This document shows, piece after piece, positions 7,727 through 16,447 of a DNA stretch of 33,253 bases. The stretch's first letter is position 1, and each line of letters starts with the position of its first letter. The notes below the pieces were generated by a model. That model was not told the DNA's origin and did not search any database. It worked only from the letters and a program-made list of their open reading frames with translations. The translations under genes and the position numbers were made by a program. Location of the stretch: IMG/VR virus record IMGVR_UViG_3300011253_000930, positions 1 through 33,253 of that record. One strand, 5' to 3'. Source of the stretch: a virus.

Positions 7727-8376
7727 TGTTGACACAGAAACTAATGGGCGCTGGAGGTGTAGGTCGTCCTACTTTGGGGTTCGTCGCCTCCAGTCACTCG
7801 TTTGACGACACCAATCCTAACGAAGCAACAATACCGTCTGAGGCGTCTACAGGTGATCTGCTCTACATGTTTGTATCAGGGTCAAACAATATTAACACCC
7901 CATCCGGCTGGACAGAGCAAGTGGCAAACTCAAGGGGTGCCATCAACTATGCCGTCTACTCCAAGGTAGCAGTCGTAACTGATCCCGGAAGCACCTTCAC
8001 CTACGACACTAGCAACGAGAATTACAGTGTGACTATAGCAGCCTTCAGCAATGCAGTTCTTAGTGTTGATGGTGGCGCGGCCAACGCTCGCACCACTGAC
8101 ATCACTTTCAGCGGGATAACCACCCTTAACGATAATGATATTGTTATCGTGTGGGCAGCTATGGAAGGCCTAGTCGATGGTGAGCACCCGATGGACCTTG
8201 TGACACCCGGCTACACTGACATCACAGGCGGAACACAGCCAACGGGTTGGGAGTATGGTGCAGGTATACACTACAAGGTTCAGGCAACAGCGGGGGCTGT
8301 GGGCAGTATCGTCTACGGTACTACTGGCGACAAGCTGTGTGGATATGGTTCCTTCTCGCTAACATCTGCACGTTAA
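7726..8376 (+). CDS. putative receptor-binding tail protein, 216 aa
   Basis: The start at 7726 (ATG overlapping the upstream stop) is chosen over an in-frame earlier one at 7675. The protein is rich in Ser, Thr, Gly and Asn, with beta-type repeats such as PSGWTEQVANSRG, YSVTIAAFSNAV and a C-terminal GYGSFSLTSAR. This fits a compact beta-sandwich tip or receptor-binding domain. It sits between the fibre-like gene and a fibre-assembly-like gene. Its base composition looks less GC-rich than its neighbours, as expected for host-range genes that are exchanged between phages. The specific fold is not established. Confidence 0.6.
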   Translation: MLTQKLMGAGGVGRPTLGFVASSHSFDDTNPNEATIPSEASTGDLLYMFVSGSNNINTPSGWTEQVANSRGAINYAVYSKVAVVTDPGSTFTYDTSNENYSVTIAAFSNAVLSVDGGAANARTTDITFSGITTLNDNDIVIVWAAMEGLVDGEHPMDLVTPGYTDITGGTQPTGWEYGAGIHYKVQATAGAVGSIVYGTTGDKLCGYGSFSLTSAR

Positions 8377-8391
8377 TAGAAAGACTGACAC

Positions 8392-8982
8392 ATGACACAA
8401 TACATCAAATCTGACGGGTCGGTCTTTCCATACACTGACCGAGACCTAAAACGCGACAACCGGAACGTCTCATTCCCTGCTGTTTTGACTGATGACACGC
8501 GGGCGTCTCTTGGTGTCTATCCAGTCACTATAGCAGCCAAGCCAGCCTATGATATTGCCACGCAGGTCGTCACTCAAGACCCGCCACAAGAGGTCAATGG
8601 TGCGTGGATTGTGGGCTGGACGGTACGAGATAAGACCGCTGAGGAACTGGCTGCTGACCGGGCTCGGGACACGGCGCGGGTGCAGGCGGAAATGTCGCGG
8701 CGTCTGCGCTTGTTGGCTGTCGATTATGAGGACGCAGAGCGCGAGACGTGGGCCACGCAGGTGGACGAGGCAAGGGCGATCAAGGCGGGCGCTACGACCG
8801 CGCCAATTTTGGCACCGCTTGCAGCCGTCAAGGGTCGGACGCTGGACGAGCAGGCCGACCGGGTTCTATATCTCGCAGGGGCATTTGCAGGGGCGTCTGG
8901 GGTCATCATGGCAGCGCGGGATGCGCTGCTTGCGTTGGAACCGATCCCGGCTGACTTTGCAGAAGATGGGCATTGGTCCTAA
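8392..8982 (+). CDS. tail fibre assembly-like protein, 196 aa
   Basis: The N-terminal half (MTQYIKSDGSVFPYTDRDL, then VYPVTIAAKP) resembles the head of phage proteins that often precede DUF4376 or tail-fibre-assembly domains. A segment WIVGWTVRDKTAEELAADRARD is followed by helical material and ends LALEPIPADFAEDGHWS. Such genes typically follow the fibre gene and encode a chaperone or a fibre-tip accessory protein. It starts 16 bases after the preceding stop and is followed three bases later by the stabilisation-protein gene. Confidence 0.6.
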   Translation: MTQYIKSDGSVFPYTDRDLKRDNRNVSFPAVLTDDTRASLGVYPVTIAAKPAYDIATQVVTQDPPQEVNGAWIVGWTVRDKTAEELAADRARDTARVQAEMSRRLRLLAVDYEDAERETWATQVDEARAIKAGATTAPILAPLAAVKGRTLDEQADRVLYLAGAFAGASGVIMAARDALLALEPIPADFAEDGHWS

Positions 8983-8985
8983 GCC

Positions 8986-10461
8986 ATGCTGATCCCGATT
9001 GACCCACCACCGGGCCAGTATCGAAACGGCACGGCATTGCAGAGCATGGGGCGCTGGCGCGATGCCAGCCTTGTGCGCTTTTATCAGGGAACAGTGCGGC
9101 CCGTTGGCGGGTGGCAGGCGTTTTCTCAGGATGTGCTTACCCAACCAGGGCGAAAACTTCACGCCTGGCGGGCCAATGACGGCACACAATGGCTTGCCGT
9201 TGCAAGCGCCGACGAAATCTATGTCTACGACGCCGAAGGGGTGCAAACGGAAATTACCCCAGCAGGTCTTACGGCGGGCCGTGAGGTCGCTTTTTTGGCG
9301 AACGGCTACGGCGGCGGTCTTTACGGAGCGGGCCGCTTTGGGAATGATACAACGTCGCCATCGAGGGTCTTGCCTGCCACGCTTCAATCTATGACAAACT
9401 TCGGGCAGGAATTGATTGCCTGCTCTGATATTGACGGGCGCATATTCAAGTGGGCGCTGAACACGGCCAGCCCGCTGGCGCTGATTGCAAACGCGCCCAC
9501 GGGCAATTTGTCTATCTGCGTCACGCAGGAGCGGTTCCTTTTTGCGCTTGGCGCGGGCGGCAATGCCCGGAAGGTGCAGTGGTGTGACCGCGAGGACTAC
9601 GACACTTGGACGCCATCTGCGACGAACGAGGCTGGCGATTTTGCCCTCAACACGGTAGGCGAAATCAAGTGCGGCATCCCGCTGCGCGGTCAGACGCTAA
9701 TTTTGACCGATCACGACGCGCACGTTGCAAATTACGTCAATGCCCCATTGGTCTATGAGTTCGAGCGGGCAGGATCATCTTGCGGCGTCGTTACCAGAAA
9801 CGCGGCGGAAGCAGTCGGAAACGCGGTTTTCTGGATGGGTTTCGGCGGGTTTTTCACATACCAGGGCGGTCAGGTCGCTGAATTGCCTTGCGAGGTTTCA
9901 GATTACGTTTTCGGGCGCGTGTCGCGGGCGTTGCAGTCACATATCGCGGCGGTGCAAGTTTCCGAGTTCTCAGAAATCTGGTGGTTTTACCCGTCAGAGG
10001 GCGCGGCAGAGAACGACAGTTATGTGGCATACAATTACGTGCAAGGCACGTGGCAGACGGGCAGCTTGAGCCGCACGGCAGGCGTTGACCGTGGCGTGTT
10101 TTTTAGCCCGCTGATGATTGGCGGCGACTTCACCGTGTACGGTCATGAGGACGGCACGGTCCCTGCGGGAAATGCAGTTTACGCAGAAACCGGACCCATT
10201 GCCATTGGGACGGGCGAACAGACGTTCACGGCGCGGCGTGTTTACACCGACGAGGCCACGCAGGGCGGCGTCAAGTTCACGTTTAAGACAAAGCGGCACC
10301 CCAATGGCCCGGAGACAGTATCTCCGCCCTATTCACCGGAAAACCCCATGGGGGTTCGCTTCACGGGGCGGCAGATGGTCATGCGTGTTGATGGCAACGA
10401 GGGCGAGGACTGGCGCGTCGGCGTACAGCGTGTTGAGGTTGCACCGAGGGGCAGGCGATGA
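8986..10461 (+). CDS. packaged-DNA stabilisation protein, P22 gp10-like
   Basis: This 491-aa protein has a conserved N-terminal signature (PIDPPPGQYRNGTALQSMGRW, then VRPVGGWQAF). A beta-propeller-like body follows, with repeated short motifs (WLAVASADEIYVYD, FKWALNTASP, VQWCDREDYDTWTPS) and a beta-rich C-terminus. P22 gp10-type proteins form the hexameric tail-tube ring that plugs the packaged capsid below the adaptor. Together with the gp4-like gene this marks a short-tailed virus. It overlaps the next gene by ATGA. Confidence 0.7.
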   Translation: MLIPIDPPPGQYRNGTALQSMGRWRDASLVRFYQGTVRPVGGWQAFSQDVLTQPGRKLHAWRANDGTQWLAVASADEIYVYDAEGVQTEITPAGLTAGREVAFLANGYGGGLYGAGRFGNDTTSPSRVLPATLQSMTNFGQELIACSDIDGRIFKWALNTASPLALIANAPTGNLSICVTQERFLFALGAGGNARKVQWCDREDYDTWTPSATNEAGDFALNTVGEIKCGIPLRGQTLILTDHDAHVANYVNAPLVYEFERAGSSCGVVTRNAAEAVGNAVFWMGFGGFFTYQGGQVAELPCEVSDYVFGRVSRALQSHIAAVQVSEFSEIWWFYPSEGAAENDSYVAYNYVQGTWQTGSLSRTAGVDRGVFFSPLMIGGDFTVYGHEDGTVPAGNAVYAETGPIAIGTGEQTFTARRVYTDEATQGGVKFTFKTKRHPNGPETVSPPYSPENPMGVRFTGRQMVMRVDGNEGEDWRVGVQRVEVAPRGRR

Positions 10462-10640
10462 GGCTTCCATCGGGCGACGCTGACCAGAACGAGCGCAACA
10501 GGCAGCTTGAAAAGGCAGACCGCGAAAATATGAAGAAGTCGCGAAAGAACTACCTAAGCGGCACCCTCTTGCTGCAATCCCCTGACGGGACGTGGTGGAC
10601 CTTGGCGGTCGATAACGCGGGCAATGTCACAGCTTCCTGA
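10458..10640 (+). CDS. small virion or accessory protein, 60 aa
   Basis: The start overlaps the upstream stop and the end overlaps the next gene by 17 bases, which supports a real translated gene. The product is hydrophilic, with a charged helix (DQNERNRQLEKADRENMKKS) and a C-terminal beta-like stretch (LLLQSPDGTWWTLAVDNAG). That C-terminal pattern is common in small phage structural accessory proteins. The function is not recognised. Confidence 0.6.
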   Translation: MRLPSGDADQNERNRQLEKADRENMKKSRKNYLSGTLLLQSPDGTWWTLAVDNAGNVTAS

Positions 10641-10974
10641 CCTGTTCGCCAAGGCGCTATCCAGGGCGGGCAACGAACACACATTTGCGGACATAGAGGC
10701 GGAAGCCCGCGCAGGGCGTATGCAGCTATGGCCGGGGGAGCAATCCCTAGCGGTGACGGAAATCCGCAACGTACCGGGCCGCAAGGCGCTGCACATACTC
10801 TATGCGGCGGGCGACGGTCCAGAACTTGAAGAAATGACGGAAGCAATGGCGGCTTGGGCAAAGGTTCAGGGCTGCACATCACTGACCGGAACGGGGCGGC
10901 CCGGCTGGGCAAAGCGCATGAAGCAGCGCGGCTGGCGTACCATCGAAACAACCTTAGAGAGGCCGCTATCATGA
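10624..10974 (+). CDS. conserved phage protein, possible GNAT-like fold, 116 aa
   Basis: The protein contains MQLWPGEQSLAVTEI, a beta strand, then a helix (ELEEMTEAMAAWAKVQGCTS) and GRPGWAKRMKQRGWR. This order of strand, helix and RxGWxxxxxxxGW resembles proteins found beside structural genes in many podoviruses, some annotated as acetyltransferase-like. No catalytic pair is clear. It lies between the tail-plug gene and the ejection genes, and overlaps both neighbours. Confidence 0.6.
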   Translation: MSQLPDLFAKALSRAGNEHTFADIEAEARAGRMQLWPGEQSLAVTEIRNVPGRKALHILYAAGDGPELEEMTEAMAAWAKVQGCTSLTGTGRPGWAKRMKQRGWRTIETTLERPLS

Positions 10975-11567
10975 GCAGCATGTTTGGATCATCCACCCAA
11001 AAGACAGAAATTCCGAAATATGCTGAGGATGCGTCAAAGCAGGCTCTTGGCATGGCGAACGCCCGCAACGAGTTGGGCTATATTCCATATTACGGCCCAG
11101 ACGTTGCCGCGTTCAATCCAATGCAGAAAGCCGGGATGCAAGGTGCCAACACCATGGCGGCAAGCATGGGGCTAGGCACAGCAGCGCCGTCCTACATGGA
11201 GGCGCAAGACTTTGGCGGCGGTGTGATGGGCCATTCTTCGCAGCCGCTCTATCAAAGCAATATGGATGCCTTGGAAGCCTCAAACCCTGAACTTTTCGCA
11301 GCCTTGCGGGCGCTGACAAAGATGACTTCGCAGGAGGCGATGATGCAGGCACCGGGCGCGTTGGCGGGTGAGAACCCATTTCAGCCGGGCGGCTTTGCGG
11401 GTGACGGCATGGGGCCGAACCAAGGCCGGACGGGCATGGTTGGCAACGGCGATATTGGCAGAGCCATCAGCGACGCGGTGGGCAACGCCACGGGCGGCAG
11501 GTTTGGCGGTGCTGGTTCGAGCAACGGCGGCGGCAAAGGGCCGGGTTCACAGGGGAGCATCTGGTAA
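10971..11567 (+). CDS. minor virion/ejection-module protein, 198 aa
   Basis: An N-terminal segment with YYGPDVAAFNPMQKAGMQGA is typical of podophage proteins encoded just upstream of ejection proteins. The rest is rich in Gly, Ala, Met and Asn and ends in a glycine-rich tail (GGRFGGAGSSNGGGKGPG), so it is probably flexible and structural. The start at 10971 overlaps the upstream stop; earlier in-frame codons from 10854 would overlap the previous gene extensively. The stop overlaps the next start (TAATG). Confidence 0.65.
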   Translation: MSSMFGSSTQKTEIPKYAEDASKQALGMANARNELGYIPYYGPDVAAFNPMQKAGMQGANTMAASMGLGTAAPSYMEAQDFGGGVMGHSSQPLYQSNMDALEASNPELFAALRALTKMTSQEAMMQAPGALAGENPFQPGGFAGDGMGPNQGRTGMVGNGDIGRAISDAVGNATGGRFGGAGSSNGGGKGPGSQGSIW

Positions 11568-12556
11568 TGTCTTTCACACCACAATTTCAGAACGGCGGGC
11601 CGTATCAAACCCAAGCGCCGTCATGGCAGAACACCGGGACAACGCTTGCGGACGTTTATCAAAACAAGCTGGGCAGAACCGGAGACGCCGCGGGTATGCA
11701 ATTCTGGCAAAGTCAGATGGACAACCCCGACAACCCGATGTCACTGGACCAAGTGCGCTCACATATTGCGGGCAGCCCGGAGGGCATGGCGTATCAAAAC
11801 GCCAACCCCGCATCAAGCATTTTTGACGTGTCAAATCAGAGCCTAATTGATGCCATGAACGGGCTTAGCGCGGGCATGAATTACCAAGCACCCACGGTGC
11901 GGGCGTCAAACATCAACGCGCGGCAGTTGAGCGACACGAACCTTGACCCATATATGAACCCGTACACGCAAGCGGTCACTGACACGACCATGAGCGAATT
12001 GGAGCGACAGCGCCAAATTGCGATGAACCAAACCAACAGCGCGGCAAGCGGTGCCTTTGGCGGGTCACGGCACGGCGTCATGCAGGCGGAAACAAACAGG
12101 GGCTTTGGCGACATTGCAGCGCGGACCACTGCGGGCCTGAACTCTGATAATTTCATGCAGGCGCAGGGCGCGGCGTTTCAGGACATTGGGAATTCGTTTT
12201 CGGCGGCACAATCCAATCAGGCCGCGCAGTTGAAGGCGCAGCTTGCCAACGCAAGCAACGGGCTGTCAGGCAACAGCCAACGGACGATGGCGGCGTCTAA
12301 TCTGGCAAACGTGTCGAATATGGGCTTTTCGCGCGGCCAATCGGCGCTTGATGCGCAAATGCAGGCGGGCAACCAGCAGCAGGCGTTGCAGCAGCAGCTT
12401 ATTGATGCGGCCAAGCAACAGACTTTTGCGGACACCGGGTTTAGCGACGAGGCCATTTCGCGCCTTATGGGCGCACTTGGCGGTATTCCGATCCCTGAGA
12501 CGCAGACGAAATCCAGCAATCCAGGCATTCTGGGCCTGCTTTCGGCGTTCCTCTGA
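11567..12556 (+). CDS. ejection/internal virion protein with DUF4214-like N-terminus
   Basis: This 329-aa protein begins with an unstructured Gln-rich arm. A DUF4214-like segment follows at about residues 28-72 (ADVYQNKLGRTGDAAGMQFW, then MSLDQVRSHIAGSPEGMAY), a motif otherwise seen in surface and extracellular proteins. The central part (LDPYMNPYTQAV, ERQRQIAMNQTNSAASGAFG) and the long Gln/Ala-rich helices match DNA-ejection proteins carried inside the capsid. These proteins leave the head to build a conduit through the cell envelope. It is coupled to both neighbours by overlapping start and stop codons. Confidence 0.7.
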   Translation: MSFTPQFQNGGPYQTQAPSWQNTGTTLADVYQNKLGRTGDAAGMQFWQSQMDNPDNPMSLDQVRSHIAGSPEGMAYQNANPASSIFDVSNQSLIDAMNGLSAGMNYQAPTVRASNINARQLSDTNLDPYMNPYTQAVTDTTMSELERQRQIAMNQTNSAASGAFGGSRHGVMQAETNRGFGDIAARTTAGLNSDNFMQAQGAAFQDIGNSFSAAQSNQAAQLKAQLANASNGLSGNSQRTMAASNLANVSNMGFSRGQSALDAQMQAGNQQQALQQQLIDAAKQQTFADTGFSDEAISRLMGALGGIPIPETQTKSSNPGILGLLSAFL

Positions 12557-14172
12557 TGAATAACCCAAGCCCCTCATTTGGTGCGCAGAATGCACAGCCG
12601 GGAGGCATATCCCCTGCGTTTGACCTTGCGGCCAAGAATATTGGCTTGAACGAAAACGACCAGAAGGCCGCTATCTCCGAATATCTGAAAAACGGCGGAC
12701 AGAACCTTGACCCAGCCACAACGGCGTGGTGCGCGGCGTTTGTAAACGCAACGCTTGCGCAGACAGGCGGGCAAGGCACAGGCGCACTTAACGCCCGGTC
12801 ATTCATGAAATGGGGCCAGGAAGTGCAAGACCCGCAGCGCGGTGATGTTGCTGTTTTCTCAAGGGGCGACCCTAACGGATGGCAAGGTCATGTTGGGTTC
12901 TTTGAGGGATTGAACGAGGACGGGTCAATCCGCGTCTTGGGCGGCAATCAGGGCGATGCAGTCAGCGTTGCGAATTACCCTGCCAACCGTCTCTTAGGCT
13001 ATCGCAGAGCGGGCGAACCAACGCAGGGCATCGCTGACGACGCAATGACGGCAATCGGCAAGCAGCCCATGCAGCGCGGCACACAAACAGCAATCGGCGG
13101 AAGCGGAGCGGATACCATGAACACACCACAGCAGGGCTTGCTAGGCCAGATTGCGCGACCAGATGAAAAAGTCGGCGGATTGCTGGGCATGATGTTTGGC
13201 AATATGTCACCGGACCGCGCGGACCAGTTGCGGGCCAACATCGGCGGGCTGATGGGCATCAACAATCAAGGCATGGTTGACGGTGCGCGTGGGCGTATGC
13301 GGGCGCGTAGCGGGGCGCGTGAGAACGACCTGAACTATAATCGCCAGCAGCAGCAGACAGAGCAAGAGCGGCAGCGTGAGGCGCAGCGCAAAGCGCAGGC
13401 CGAGGCATGGATTGCGCAGAACGCACCGCCTGAAATTGCGTCTGCGGTGCAGTCTGGCGTTCTTACGCCGCAGCAGGCTTATGCGATTGCGAACCAGCCG
13501 CCAGAAGGCGCACCCGCAGCCGTCAAGGCACTTGAGCACCGGGCGTTGCTTGGTGGTCTTAAGCCAGGGACGCCAGAATACCAGCAATTCATGATCGACG
13601 GCGGGGCAAAGAGCGGCTTGGCTCTGAACGTCGGGACTGATGGCAGCGTTTCATTCAGCACAGGCAGCGCAAGTGCAAAGCCACTGACTGAGGGCCAATC
13701 TAAAGATACCGTTTATGCCACACGCGCCGAGGGCGCTTTAACCATCCTCGACCAGTATGACAGCAACTTGGCGGGCCTGGGCAACAGGTTGCTTGACGCG
13801 GACCCAACGGGGTTAGTGCGGGGCAAGCTGCAAGATACTGACTACCAGTTGGCGCGGCAGGCGGGCGATGAGTTCTTGCAAGCCATTCTTCGCAAGGACA
13901 CGGGCGCGGCGATCACCGAGCCAGAGCAGGAACTATACGGCACGACCTACTTGCCGCAACCAGGCGACGGCCCCGAAGTGATTGCGCAAAAGAAGCAATC
14001 ACGCAAGCGGGCAATCGAAGCAATCAAGGCTGGTATGCCGCCGTCTGCCATCGTCGCAAAGGAAATGGCGTTGTTGCGGTCAGGCGATACAAAGCCGGAA
14101 GCCGCAGACGGCGCAACCGACGCGGACGGCTGGCAAACCATCGACGGCGTGAGAATTAGGGTGAAACCATGA
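12556..14172 (+). CDS. virion-associated peptidoglycan hydrolase fused to ejection protein
   Basis: The 538-aa protein starts with an NlpC/P60-like domain of the TIGR02594 type (about residues 20-150). The likely catalytic Cys is C59 (TTAWCAAFVNA) and the His is H112 (WQGHVGFFEG); the Asn-Gln pair is in LGGNQGD. The remaining about 390 residues are Gln/Ala/Arg-rich helices typical of internal virion proteins. The arrangement implies an enzyme carried in the capsid that opens the cell wall locally during DNA entry, separate from the lysis endolysin. Both ends overlap neighbouring genes. Confidence 0.8.
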   Translation: MNNPSPSFGAQNAQPGGISPAFDLAAKNIGLNENDQKAAISEYLKNGGQNLDPATTAWCAAFVNATLAQTGGQGTGALNARSFMKWGQEVQDPQRGDVAVFSRGDPNGWQGHVGFFEGLNEDGSIRVLGGNQGDAVSVANYPANRLLGYRRAGEPTQGIADDAMTAIGKQPMQRGTQTAIGGSGADTMNTPQQGLLGQIARPDEKVGGLLGMMFGNMSPDRADQLRANIGGLMGINNQGMVDGARGRMRARSGARENDLNYNRQQQQTEQERQREAQRKAQAEAWIAQNAPPEIASAVQSGVLTPQQAYAIANQPPEGAPAAVKALEHRALLGGLKPGTPEYQQFMIDGGAKSGLALNVGTDGSVSFSTGSASAKPLTEGQSKDTVYATRAEGALTILDQYDSNLAGLGNRLLDADPTGLVRGKLQDTDYQLARQAGDEFLQAILRKDTGAAITEPEQELYGTTYLPQPGDGPEVIAQKKQSRKRAIEAIKAGMPPSAIVAKEMALLRSGDTKPEAADGATDADGWQTIDGVRIRVKP

Positions 14173-16157
14173 GCGTCTTTGAAGTCGAAGGACAAGACGG
14201 CAAAATCTATGAAGTAGACGCGCCTGATCTTGCGACAGCAGCCCGCGCTGTGAAATCAATGACCGCAGCCGGGGGCGTTTCCACCGACAGCCAAGCCGTG
14301 TCAGAGTTTGAGGGCAAGGCCGCAGCGTTGATGGATGGGGCGCAAAACGGGGCGTCTTTCGGCTTTGGCGACAACATCGCGGGCGTCAGGGCTGCAATGG
14401 GCCAAGGCCAAGACGCCGAAGGCAACATGCAGTATGACTTTTCCGGAACGGCGGGTGAACGCTATCGCGAGGGCCGCGACCTACGCCGCGAACAATACGC
14501 CGAAACAGCAGAGGCAGAGCCGGGCTTGAACGCTGCGGGCAATATCGGCGGGGCGATGGTCCCTGCCGCCATGACGCTACCCATTGCAACAGGCGCAAAC
14601 CTTTTTCAAACCGCATTGCGGGGGGCAGGCATCGGCGCAACAGAAGGTGCCCTTGCGGGTGCGGGTAATGCAGACGGCGTGGACGTTGCACAGAGTGCAG
14701 GCAAGGGTGGGTTGCTAGGCGCGTTCTTGGGTGGTGCCGTCCCTGTTGGAGTGGCAGGCGCAAACCGTATCCGCCAAGGCGTTGCAGATCCGATCACAGG
14801 TCTTTTTGACATGGCGTTGAACCGCGCCAACCAGACAAAAGCCAACCGCGCCATTGCAGGCACGTTGAAGCGCAGCGGCAAGAGTGGCGACGAAGTGAAC
14901 CAAGAAATCCTGCGGGCCGCGCAAGACGGCCAAGGCATGTATACGCTGATGGACGCAACCGGGATTGCGGGGCAGCGGACAGCCAACGGCGTTGGCCGGG
15001 CTGGTGGCGATGCTGGCGTTGAAATTTCTGAGTTCCTTGCACGTCGTCAGGCGGATCAGGGCGACAGGATAGCGTCAAACGTCGATGAGGCTTTCGGGCT
15101 GAACGGCAAAACAGCGGATGACCTGCGCACAGACATGACAGCCACGCGCAAATCAAACGCAGATGACGCATATGACGCAGCAAGAGGCAATGCATCACCC
15201 GTTGATGTACGGGGCGCACTTGCGGTCATTGATGAGCGCATAGGCGGCATGAAGGGCAGCAACGTCCAGGGCGATAGCATCGACAGCAAGTTGGCGGGCT
15301 ACCGCAACAGGCTGGCAGCAAAGAACCCGCCCAACGGCGAAACTGCCCGCGAGTTGAGCGACTTTGACCGCGTTCTAGGCGTCAAGCAATCTCTGCAAGA
15401 CGACATTGGCGCGGCGGTACGCGCAGGCCGAAATAACGAAGCCCGCGAACTAACAAAACTGGTCCAACAGCTTGATGCAGCACTTGAGGACGCCAGCCTG
15501 TCTTACCGGGCTGCAAACGATGGCTTTGCCAAGGCGTCAGGCGAAATCGACGCCATCGACAAAGGCGCACAGATGGCGCGACCATCGCAGCGGGCGCAAG
15601 ACAACGTGGGCCGTTTTGGCGCAATGACGCCAGAGCAGCAAGCCGCTGCGCGGGCGGGGTATGGCAACGACCTATTGGCAAAGCTGGAAGCGGTCACATC
15701 GCCAACATCAAACAGAGCAAAGCCGCTGCAAAGCACAAAGCGCGATATGGAGGCGGGCGCAATGTCCGTTGATCCTGACCTTTACGGGCGCAGGTTGTCG
15801 CGTGAAAATGAAATGTGGGGCACACAGAACCGCGTAAACGGCGGGTCTCAGACCACCAGCAACCAAGTGGACGTTGACGCCCTAAACAATCTTTCGGGCG
15901 GCGTAATGGATGCGGTCGAGGACGTTGGCAACTTCCAATTCGGCAAACTTGTGCGGCGTGGCGCAGAGGCGCTAAGACCAGCGGCGACAGGGCAGACAGA
16001 CGCAACGCGGCAGCTTATTGCCCGCGCACTAATGTCGAAAGACCCAATGGCTATTATCGGGCCTGCGCTGCGTCAGGAAATGACAGGGCAGAAGCAGATG
16101 CGCCTGTTCGAAATGCTCTTGCGGGGCGGCGGCAATGCCTCCGCTAACTCACAGTAA
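14169..16157 (+). CDS. large ejection protein with glycine-zipper segments, 662 aa
   Basis: The N-terminus (FEVEGQDGKIYEVDAPD, then AARAVKSM) matches a short beta-alpha module seen at the start of many phage ejection or transfer proteins. Residues about 123-200 contain two long small-residue hydrophobic stretches (GNIGGAMVPAAMTLPIATGA and GKGGLLGAFLGGAVPVGVAGA). These could insert into the inner membrane as an entry pore. The remainder is a long helical region with no enzymatic motif. It is last in the ejection block, and its 3' end overlaps a minus-strand gene by 9 bases. Confidence 0.7.
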   Translation: MSVFEVEGQDGKIYEVDAPDLATAARAVKSMTAAGGVSTDSQAVSEFEGKAAALMDGAQNGASFGFGDNIAGVRAAMGQGQDAEGNMQYDFSGTAGERYREGRDLRREQYAETAEAEPGLNAAGNIGGAMVPAAMTLPIATGANLFQTALRGAGIGATEGALAGAGNADGVDVAQSAGKGGLLGAFLGGAVPVGVAGANRIRQGVADPITGLFDMALNRANQTKANRAIAGTLKRSGKSGDEVNQEILRAAQDGQGMYTLMDATGIAGQRTANGVGRAGGDAGVEISEFLARRQADQGDRIASNVDEAFGLNGKTADDLRTDMTATRKSNADDAYDAARGNASPVDVRGALAVIDERIGGMKGSNVQGDSIDSKLAGYRNRLAAKNPPNGETARELSDFDRVLGVKQSLQDDIGAAVRAGRNNEARELTKLVQQLDAALEDASLSYRAANDGFAKASGEIDAIDKGAQMARPSQRAQDNVGRFGAMTPEQQAAARAGYGNDLLAKLEAVTSPTSNRAKPLQSTKRDMEAGAMSVDPDLYGRRLSRENEMWGTQNRVNGGSQTTSNQVDVDALNNLSGGVMDAVEDVGNFQFGKLVRRGAEALRPAATGQTDATRQLIARALMSKDPMAIIGPALRQEMTGQKQMRLFEMLLRGGGNASANSQ

Positions 16158-16349
16158 CAGATAGCTTCCCGCCGCGCCTAAAAGCAACGGGCACAGTAGG
16201 CACAGGTAAACGCGGATTGGCAGTTCGTCTTGTTTCTTGCCCTCCTTTGACAGTCGGATAGCAGCGACAGCGCCAAACGCAAAGGCTGCACAGGCGGCGT
16301 TAGCCACTATGACAGCGCAGACGACTTGCAAGAAAAAATAGAAATCCAT
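16149..16349 (-). CDS. small two-helix membrane protein on the opposite strand, 66 aa
   Basis: This reading frame is antisense to the late operon in the gap before portal. The product has a hydrophobic helix at about residues 4-31 (FFLQVVCAVIVANAACAAFA), a charged loop (RLSKEGKKQDELPIR) and a second hydrophobic helix at 47-66. That is a convincing membrane-protein pattern for random antisense sequence. However, I see no good ribosome-binding site or promoter on the minus strand. It could be an inner-membrane protein active during lysogeny or a holin-like protein. Confidence 0.4.
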   Translation of the reverse strand: MDFYFFLQVVCAVIVANAACAAFAFGAVAAIRLSKEGKKQDELPIRVYLCLLCPLLLGAAGSYLLL

Positions 16350-16404
16350 CCATCAAAGATGGCGCTAAACCGTCGCCGGATCAAGCCCGCCGTTGAAATG
16401 ACAC

Positions 16405-16436
16405 AAGCCGCCCAGTTTTTGGAGCGGCTTTTTTAT
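16405..16436 (+). terminator. intrinsic terminator directly before portal
   Basis: AAGCCGC (16405-16411) pairs with GCGGCTT (16424-16430), followed by TTTT and then ATT. The T-run ends only about 12 bases before the portal ATG. It could terminate late transcripts partially or be overcome by antitermination. The mirror-image stem could also end minus-strand transcripts. Confidence 0.7.
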
Positions 16437-16447
16437 TGGGATACCCC

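Noticed and set aside
7253-8982. Diversity-generating retroelement or invertible fibre segment
   Set aside because: I saw no reverse transcriptase, template/variable repeat pair or flanking inverted repeats by eye around the fibre genes.
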